DNA from: a virus
Length of the DNA: 43,946 nucleotides
Direction: 5' to 3' (one strand)
Virus record (IMG/VR): IMGVR_UViG_3300028394_000125
Coordinates: 1 to 43,946 of that record
The notes below the pieces were generated by a model that was not told the origin of the DNA, did no database searches, and worked only from the letters and a program-made list of their open reading frames with translations. Of the stretch, positions 42,201 through 43,946 are shown piece by piece; position 1 is the stretch's first letter; each line of letters begins with the position of its first letter. Position numbers and translations under genes: made by a program.

Positions 42201-43946
42201 GGCTATGGTCCTGAAGAATTAGTACCGGGAGTAGTATCTGATAATCTAACAATGATAGTCACAACTCGTCCGGGAACAGATTGGCCTGTAGCAACTTATC
42301 AACATGTTGGATATAATGTTGTAGCTACCACTATAACTCCACTTAGTGGTCAAGTAATCTTTAGTTTTGATAGATTAGTTTTGATACCGGCACAGTTATC
42401 AGTATTCCAAATTGATGGCACAACTGGTTTAGCCACACGATTATATGATAATGATTCATTTACAATAGATTGGATAATAAAAACAATTACGTTATCAAGT
42501 TCATTGCCTGCAGGTGATTTGATAATGATAGAAGTATATGAAGTTGGTAACGGTGATCAATTAGAAAAATCTAATAGTCAAACTGATCCAATTAGGCTCA
42601 ACGAAGACACTGGATTTAATGAAATAAATCTAAACTGTAACTATAGCGCAACTCGCACCTCTGGATCAGGAGTTATTATACCCGGAACATCACCGGTTAA
42701 TGTGATTGCATCGGAGACAGATAGTACAGAAAATTCTATATTATGTGACGATGTAAGATACTTTACGATAAACGATCAAATCACATTTTATGGAGATGTA
42801 TTTGGTGGTATAGTAGCAGATACTCATTATTATGTTAAAACAGTAAGTAATGTAACAAATAAAATTACAATATCAGAAACTAATCCAGGCGGAGTAGCAG
42901 GTCCTACATTTGTATTAACTAGTGATACAGGTTCAATGGATATTGTAATACAAACTGGAAGTGGTGCCCCTTGGACAGATCCAATAGTCTATCACAATGG
43001 TACTAAACTTATATTAGGACATACTAATAGAATTACACAAACATCCAGTTCAACTAATTCTATTACATGTAATACTACTGATGGTATGGAAGTAGGTGAA
43101 CCAATTGTCTTTAGTGATACTATGTTTGGTAGTGTGATATCTCCACAAACAGTATATTATATTGAATCAATTATTGATGCTAATGAATTTACTATTTCTG
43201 ACACATTGGGAGGTCCTGTATTAGCATTGACTGATGATGCTGGTGGTGCAATTGGAATTACTAATGACTATGCATTTGGCATAGCAAATAATGGAATTTC
43301 AGCAAAAATAATATTTGCGGCACAATATGTTGACACAACCGATTATCTAACTTATACTGTGTTTGGTGAAACTTATCCGGATCAATATGGTTATACTATT
43401 CCCGAACTTAAAACTTTTATTGCAACAGCGGGACAAACTAACTTTAATTTAACAAATTATGTAGGTGGAGATAATCCAACTAATGCTATAGTAGAAATAA
43501 ATGGCGTACGTTTAACATTTACAACAAACCCATTAACTACGGACTATACTATTAATTCATCAACTAACGTATTAACATTGACTACCGGAGCAACAGTAAA
43601 CGATGTTGTTGCAGTTACAAGCTATAATCTAACAGAACGTCAAGATTTTAATACACAGTATGATATAACCGGAGCTACAGTTTCAAATATTATTAATATT
43701 AATAATGAAATTACATCTCCTATTGTAACTACAAACGTAACTGTAGTGTCTAGCACTGGTAATTTATTAACATGTCCTGATACTAGTGGATTCATTGTAG
43801 ATCAAACAATTATATTTAAGGGTATTTCAGTAGGCAATGTACTAACTAATGGTACTGTTTACTATGTTAAATCTGTTACACTACCGTATGATGGTACGTT
43901 CACCATCTCACAAACCTTAGGTGGTTCTACATTTAATCCAGGTAGT
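27285..43946 (+). CDS. Giant modular virion structural protein (incomplete, at least 5554 residues)
   Basis: One frame opens at ATG 27285, 26 nt after gp6 (weak GAGAGAA ribosome site), and runs without a stop to the window edge: 5554 codons. It begins MATRIRTLNFLPEIFKTTTN. Position after gp6 is that of T4 gp7, so a baseplate-peripheral, whisker or fibre role is likely (inference); it is over five times T4 gp7. Visible modules: cupredoxin-like beta-sandwich about 165-250 (LRGGTYTFNVN, DFWIQ); Trp/Tyr-rich region about 1000-1500 (PWEMLGFTNQPTWWETRYGP); carbohydrate-binding-like SIVKYKNKYWIAL about 1860 and SIVKYNNRVYQC about 4560; FG-GAP-like repeats 2260-2970, interrupted near 2476-2612; GxGYxxxP segments near 3685 and 3731; repeats of a GG/YYV/FTIS module about 3755-4410 and 5148-5554; seven Asp-boxes 4685-4950. 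Composition is Asn/Thr/Tyr/Ile-rich with few Cys. No catalytic motif was noticed. Confidence 0.93.
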   Translation, partial: MATRIRTLNFLPEIFKTTTNSQFLNATLDQIVDQPNTKRIQGYIGSRFGYGVNAKNYYVTEPTKTRTDYQLDPGVVFLKKDTSTAQDFISYPGIIDGLELEGALIGDNNRLFTSEFYSWDSFTDLDKIINFNQYYWLPEGPEAVTVSTETVYNATDYIITSTPNGYLVTATGQSQGATNPALTLLRGGTYTFNVNQASDFWIQGMPGITGYDPNQPNVQTRDVLGVNNNGADVGIVTFTVPFKTAQDEYILPGNNRVDLVTTLLYSDVEGVLLSSLTNGIDGITSLDGLTLMFYNNENETTFYTITYTGTLTDPTITLIAGDTIPVEENVTANFGTEYIGRTFYRTTGDVITLIPYLSAILDTLYYQDGTSSNKVGQIRLISSNTTNRIDVLTDIIGKKNYTSPNGVVFTNGLKVIFSGEIYPVSYENIRFYVEGVGTAIQLIPVTDFVAPEPFTQGTYIPFDTTPYDIGNFDVNLYIPVLQDYITIARNSIDKNPWSRSNRWFHIDVINATATYNSNPELATIYATPENKANRPIIEFYPNLRLFDSGVVGKPPIDFIDFRTTDAFNNVTGVAGQENYYPDVEVYTAYTATINELLVAGTSTTIDILASDITGSFQVGQYINDSTNLLPRNSQITTITGTTTLTLTVSWSGSQTVTGGVNSSLIANDIQNDSYSLFDGARIVFAADTNLNVRNKIYVVRLSTLVFGDAPVITLTEAEDGLVLADEQTFVFRGYNYKGMDFHFDGANWQESQQKTTVNQPPLFDVFDNNGISFGDRTVYVGTSFAGNKLFAYGIGSGIDDPVLGFPLIYSSVDNIGDISFDVSLNSASFNYVNGSIPITQKVNTGYVYNYSDLTTSVRQLGWQTAIGSSVQYQIFEFNYFATSPTTTYACDIAKLVDTDSAWPTIQLFVNNKIQYSSAYTVEITATQTIVTFTVPNPEVDTVVEILLLSDQVSETAYYGIPINLNNNPLNEDITTVNVGDVRGQYQSSFYNNPNTTGDVFGSNNYRDLGNMVPYGNKIIQNSASLVLPGAFLRKQNHNLFNALMYNSREYITFKTLLVDTINTTDFSQRLSPSTMLDNALDKITNAKTDSNSFFWSDMLPSKAAYITNTYSFANALDVSIYPLSKIYNFATANYNGVLVYITNTTGVITQLIRGVDYTVSPTSPSLTVTLDLAPGEQITIKEYNQTYGSYVPNTPTKLGLYPSTIPTVILDTAYYQPTYFIVGHDGSYNKLYGDYIDGVLIDFRDQVLLEFEKRIYNNLKLSNAIPIQEYEVLPGFFRDTNYTYDEILQIYTTSFLDWVGQNRINYKTQFYSSNNEFTYNYNQSGNKINQEVILQGYWRGIYEYLYDTSTPDTSPWEMLGFTNQPTWWETRYGPAPYTSDNLVLWNDLAEGIDWNNGNPVVVPSAVRPQLLNVLPVDSAGNLVSPFVSIVGNYSNTSFNRDWVVGDVGPAEFSYRRSSSWPFDLMRILALTKPAEFFNLGIDIDNYKYNEEFGQYLVNDRSHLVISDVEIYGSGTAKTSYINWIVDYEKQVGVDATTNITDLLYNLDVRLVYRLAGFSDKNLLKFYVEKSTANSNNSSLLIPDESYQVLLYDNQPFDKIVYSGVVVQLTNTGYKVYGNSQTNAYFKILAPKINGNYERVSVQGLSVQLAKDYYDTPEVVAYGTEFITVQQVAQFIDGYGRYLASQGVLFDQIESGLTVSWRQMVAEYLYWAQCGWEVGSIVNINPAANLISINKDSYIVQPLTLQRQNFVLNQNLYPIQSVDLSIIRDGTLFTAQPLNQGDTVAYGQFNISNFEHGIVFDNVTLFDDVIYNLITGLRQNRITVRGAKTAEWNGTIDAQGFILNQDNILDWNKTVKYTTGSIVKYKNKYWIALTIIQPKEVFEEREWKQTDYNEIQKGLLPNTSTRSYESTIYYDINRANLENDADLLSFSLIGYRPRDYLALVDLTDITQINVYKNFIKNKGTLNAASAFKGANLPQGGIDYDVYENWAIKSGEFGGVLNSNFVDFKLNQTELTGNPSIVGLTNGISTDGVQQEVPLYSLYNYGRPVTSTDVLPLLPTDTPSALFPDAGYANFNDMRIAAYYYNNLTTSTSPRGVLTPLSQLYVGQYVWLADYRGTWQVMTPVSLGAVVFAKNNLNGTATITFNNPHGLTKYQPFAIVNFNDSLNGYYIVNTVIDLNSVLVNVTVAPSITTITGQGIGFRFQSQRVANPSDIIDLPLLNTEFVKTKVWVDTNNDGDWAVYRKSLNYTYDSELVKDGSETFGSAVAYTDTLGYLIGDSDAGVAYRYSFNVLFDRYDLMQTLTGVASFGTTITYANDIFVVSQPTGTPAVYVYQLVVSITVNELQSLQSAIAAPGGVTEWGKAIAISGDTNWLYISAVTSSTSLVYVYRYSTVTEEYEPSTIIDLALTNSDNFGYSLSTDYYGDTVIIGTPDQNYNASTENWGYTYVYDRTVQNFEAQFTSIPNVPQTFTLAWTPITVTQTATSTDGSTERITVTSSTGFSIGDPVVFSTGTNAGYFAIGETYTITSVGTTNFVAIGAAANTIGQTFVATGVGTGTGTASSTGLLSSGAISANTVYYVLDKPTGDTFRITTSRGSIVPINLTSATGSMTCTIQTTPLLINVNGTIITDNNYAVIDSTLYVYSSLNAGDIINVSGNNFVLAQTLTTENTPKIGVQFGISVDTNTYATEILVGAPFELTSTNQEGAVYRYTNGGGKYGMIIGTTDTDITTTRTILINGYMVTLTAGNATVVANAINQANITNVRSYEQLDILGNPTGKLIISLLDSALASPNDKLNVTVVDTATWAELGINTYTQTQTINDPHGQGTTQFGNVVKFNEFNSFVVSAPTATRYEATTFDSTDDEDYDNDTLFDNNTTQWVDTYANAGAVYMFDYLSVYNESLANCGNFVYAQSVNDINETFGAQPMYGHAVDFNATRVVIGTPNFKPDSVAGQIVTYFNSTGTPDWSVYRSSSPVVDINRIQNIQLYSAITNATLDNLDYIDPLQGKILGSVRQNIDVVSNVDPAGYNSPDNKGSMVWGSAQIGEIWFNTSTTKFVNYHQNDIVYNSKWWGQIFPGSDVTVYSWITSNVPPISYTGPGIPFNTDSFAIEYTLNATGVLTPVYFYWVRNTNIIFTKRGKTLADSIIQSYIASPINSGISYFAPLEQDIFALYNCGDNINANDSVLHIGYSTGTNDDVSNSLYNLIRTNYPDDFLPGLPTTNGADVPQSLYDRMLDSLCGVDESGAVVPDPYLPKPVQYGIYARPRQGFFVDRLLALKNYLGYANEVLAQYPISETRRSLFLYTEGVTNRSTDPVYNTDPTSPYYSINPWTGPIIPFYSTTDYWYYINWWATGYDNNTKSALQVPIYADLATINATAGLIVTVATNGDGKSETYVYTNLGTWERIGLQDGTIEFSSNLWDYATARLGFGDNFFDTTPYDTYPSQETRSIVRALNEEIYTNELLIFRNKSLILLFEFIQSESIESQNYLPWLNKTSFIDVGHTIRELLPLEVFQSDNQDFLAGYINEVKPYHVVIKEFLFKYTGSELYAGTITDFDLPAQYNTEVQQFITPELVYANPSGVNQYLPTDPIWQTSAYSEWFNNYGLGITGVDDYQITVLASYVSLNSPAMAVDNAYGFPINGTILIGDELIGYSNVDRSTNTLSGLTRGVDGTPITAHIPGEIITINLPAVLVLNSGRGYTEPPRVVAYIDTTIYPAPRRAAVLQVVMNLDAILRVDVIDPGDGYAVLPQIIIDPSVSVSFTSDDVNLLSNTISLPSPLLQTGDLIKYTIGTNTTAVGGLDVDQYYYVNVLESTPTFVIALYTTYRDAINDSDRVVLFDTGSGINNALNVSARASCVSTSLPIRENQITLRFDRTTYNSELTEWEGGAFYGSFYAGLYNNSERISSSSIGLQSTAPDIDTILSSAAGAVFEIENVTNVEVIDWSSRTRLVSAINSGTNTITITASDGGASLINSDTITNPTIGFYIGMPIQFIGAVTGNITVETTYYIKSLVDGDKFTISASISGGVPGTVVSMVGTSLGAAGLTAYVGEVTNTAVVTIFYPGILTATATTSTTNAITVPLTGSGLGGTNGFYTNLPLFFVGNVFGGVIENERYYVTTVIDNQRFTMSTAEDPVMVSVYSTAASTDYITCDDTTGLSFNDPIIFNNMSVSGSAVATFGNIVDGTIYYVSAIINDTNFQISSVQNGGTFGLADQAAGTGTGCTGTDQKDIVQLTTATGTMTCNVGLPVSPGQVTGQQFTFYPTSTSTVTNPAYTQGNLITRTIKSALADGDYLALESETGGITNIYVNMPIRLSASYGGLSTGTTYWVVNTGTVTTEVIETTDNLNASPNTLISTSTSGFYLNMPITFTGSTLGGTIENTLYFVKTLDINGTDFTISDSSGGAELALSAGTGSMTATGSSYIKVSATLGGGVLPLSNASSTTTLTQYPTSSLTVNVNWVLGGYSVVIISGGGGYAINNTFTVLGANLNGATPANNLVMTVNTIGSNGQVTSLINSGTPPEIVEQYYLKVISTTECEVYSDSLLQIPVSGINFPFTAGDYALLPEPFYFNQSIVKYNNRVYQCIISNNDTEFIFGKWEELRSDSRKLNALDRIMGYYQPTINMPGVDLTQLVDGIIYPNSTYKDNAFPPSEEYTLDTILQDQLFSPTEVDVTSIVWDGIKYFAPSNTPTYSDITNSTNGTTWLSNKLTSQPIGLSDIVYADTKYVISSQNNATPIVVSSDGIVWTTTGLENGTVSIGNTSLNSVTYFNGTYVAVGDNIVSSLDAYTWLETYRVADMILYGVSAISINNFDGFVAVGVGPDYSVIPTITKSVILKSLDGITWTNITPSASYENLYGVSSGNNTIVVVGNNGAIFTSINGSNWNDISTGTDNLRDITYSDSLGLFVIVGEGGRIVTSDGSTWSVEISGTTENLNSVIWNNDLSEFIATGNNNVILNSTNGTDWTISNIFITDPTIYDVQGDAFTSGYGPEELVPGVVSDNLTMIVTTRPGTDWPVATYQHVGYNVVATTITPLSGQVIFSFDRLVLIPAQLSVFQIDGTTGLATRLYDNDSFTIDWIIKTITLSSSLPAGDLIMIEVYEVGNGDQLEKSNSQTDPIRLNEDTGFNEINLNCNYSATRTSGSGVIIPGTSPVNVIASETDSTENSILCDDVRYFTINDQITFYGDVFGGIVADTHYYVKTVSNVTNKITISETNPGGVAGPTFVLTSDTGSMDIVIQTGSGAPWTDPIVYHNGTKLILGHTNRITQTSSSTNSITCNTTDGMEVGEPIVFSDTMFGSVISPQTVYYIESIIDANEFTISDTLGGPVLALTDDAGGAIGITNDYAFGIANNGISAKIIFAAQYVDTTDYLTYTVFGETYPDQYGYTIPELKTFIATAGQTNFNLTNYVGGDNPTNAIVEINGVRLTFTTNPLTTDYTINSSTNVLTLTTGATVNDVVAVTSYNLTERQDFNTQYDITGATVSNIININNEITSPIVTTNVTVVSSTGNLLTCPDTSGFIVDQTIIFKGISVGNVLTNGTVYYVKSVTLPYDGTFTISQTLGGSTFNPGS
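34062..36100 (+). repeat. FG-GAP-like (integrin-type propeller) repeats in the giant gene
   Basis: Repeat cores begin at 34062 (FGSAVAYTDTLGYLIGD), 34356 (WGKAIAISGDTNWLYIS), 34515 (FGYSLSTDYYGDTVIIGTPD), 35301 (FGISVDTNTYATEILVGAP), 35760 (FGNVVKFNEFNSFVVSAP) and 36048 (YGHAVDFNATRVVIGTP). Several end in a GxVYxY strand. This is the FG-x-SV...VGAP...GAVY pattern of seven-bladed propellers. The gap between the third and fourth copies holds an inserted module (about 34710-35120). Confidence 0.65.
38548..40510 (+). repeat. First cluster of the GG/YYV/FTIS repeat module in the giant gene
   Basis: Degenerate copies about 70-90 codons long at roughly 38548-38790, 39109-39380, 39450-39690, 39690-39930, 40118-40280 and 40290-40510. 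The shared skeleton is: short Thr/Ser strand, GFYxNMPIxFxG, GGxIE, YYVKT, an FTIS strand, then GG and a Gly/Thr-rich tail such as AGTGSMT. The best copies are FYLNMPITFTGSTLGGTIEN and FYTNLPLFFVGNVFGGVIEN. Confidence 0.7.
41337..42134 (+). repeat. Seven Asp-box (BNR-type) repeats in the giant gene
   Basis: S/T-x-D/N-x-x-x-W boxes at 41337 (STNGTTW), 41463 (SSDGIVW), 41592 (SLDAYTW), 41754 (SLDGITW), 41874 (SINGSNW), 41991 (TSDGSTW) and 42114 (STNGTDW). They correspond to residues 4685, 4727, 4770, 4824, 4864, 4903 and 4944. The even spacing (mostly 39-43 residues) suits one beta-propeller blade per box, as in sialidase-like and photosystem-assembly-like propellers. Confidence 0.75.
42728..43946 (+). 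repeat. Second cluster of the GG/YYV/FTIS repeat module, running off the window
   Basis: Three copies: about 42728-42945 (ITFYGDVFGGIVADTHYYVK), 43055-43260 (IVFSDTMFGSVISPQTVYYI, FTISDTLGG) and 43755-43946 (IIFKGISVGNVLTNGTVYYV, FTISQTLGG). The last is cut by the right edge, so the array probably continues. Confidence 0.7.

Noticed and set aside
27285-43946. The right part as a long non-coding or decayed region, since only short minus-strand ORFs are closed there
   Set aside because: The plus frame from 27285 is open throughout with consistent protein-like sequence; it lacks a stop only because the window ends. The minus-strand ORFs opposite it are shadows.

Overview
The window is one continuous piece of a T4-like myovirus genome. 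It is AT-rich and tightly packed, it uses ordinary bacterial ribosome binding sites and the standard stop codons, and it holds a set of T4 orthologues in several blocks. No host gene, tRNA, rRNA, integrase or CRISPR array was found, so the host cannot be named. The elongated baseplate proteins and the very large structural gene at the right end resemble marine and freshwater relatives of T4 more than the enteric T4 group (an inference from protein features, not a search).

Layout. (1) 1-8227, minus strand: the head module in T4 order read right to left, namely portal gp20, two small prohead-core genes in the gp67/gp68 positions, prohead protease gp21, scaffold gp22 and major capsid protein gp23 (cut by the left edge). 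Upstream of gp20 on the same strand is an 891-residue tail tape-measure protein carrying an M15-type peptidase motif. (2) 8274-9372, plus strand: a gp26-like baseplate hub/tail-assembly gene followed by a short ORF in the -1 frame. A slippery heptamer, spacer, stem and predicted pseudoknot at the junction indicate programmed -1 frameshifting. (3) 9373-9877: a hairpin-rich stretch with no convincing gene, lying between convergent operons. (4) 9878-14510, minus strand: a replication/transcription block with a PD-(D/E)XK nuclease, gp46 and gp47 (Rad50/Mre11-like recombination exonuclease) and late sigma factor gp55. (5) 14604-43946, plus strand: a baseplate operon with a gp48-like tube-cap protein, gp53, an unassigned hub-like protein, a gp5-like spike without lysozyme, gp25, gp6, and then one reading frame that stays open from 27285 to the right edge (at least 5554 codons).

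Regulation. Structural operons start at T4-late-like sites (GATAAATA, CATAAATA or CTAAATA). The two recombination/sigma transcription units start at sigma70-like sites that share TTGCTT, a 17-nt spacer and a TATAAT/TACACT box. This fits a programme in which early-type promoters make gp55, which then turns on the late structural genes. A terminator between the gp67-like and gp68-like genes is followed at once by a new late promoter, which splits the head module in two.

Most notable: the frameshift signal in the gp26-like gene; the giant modular protein, with an FG-GAP-like region interrupted by another module, seven Asp-box repeats and about ten copies of a GG/YYV/FTIS module; an enlarged gp55; and a cell-wall hydrolase motif on the tape measure while the gp5-like spike has none.
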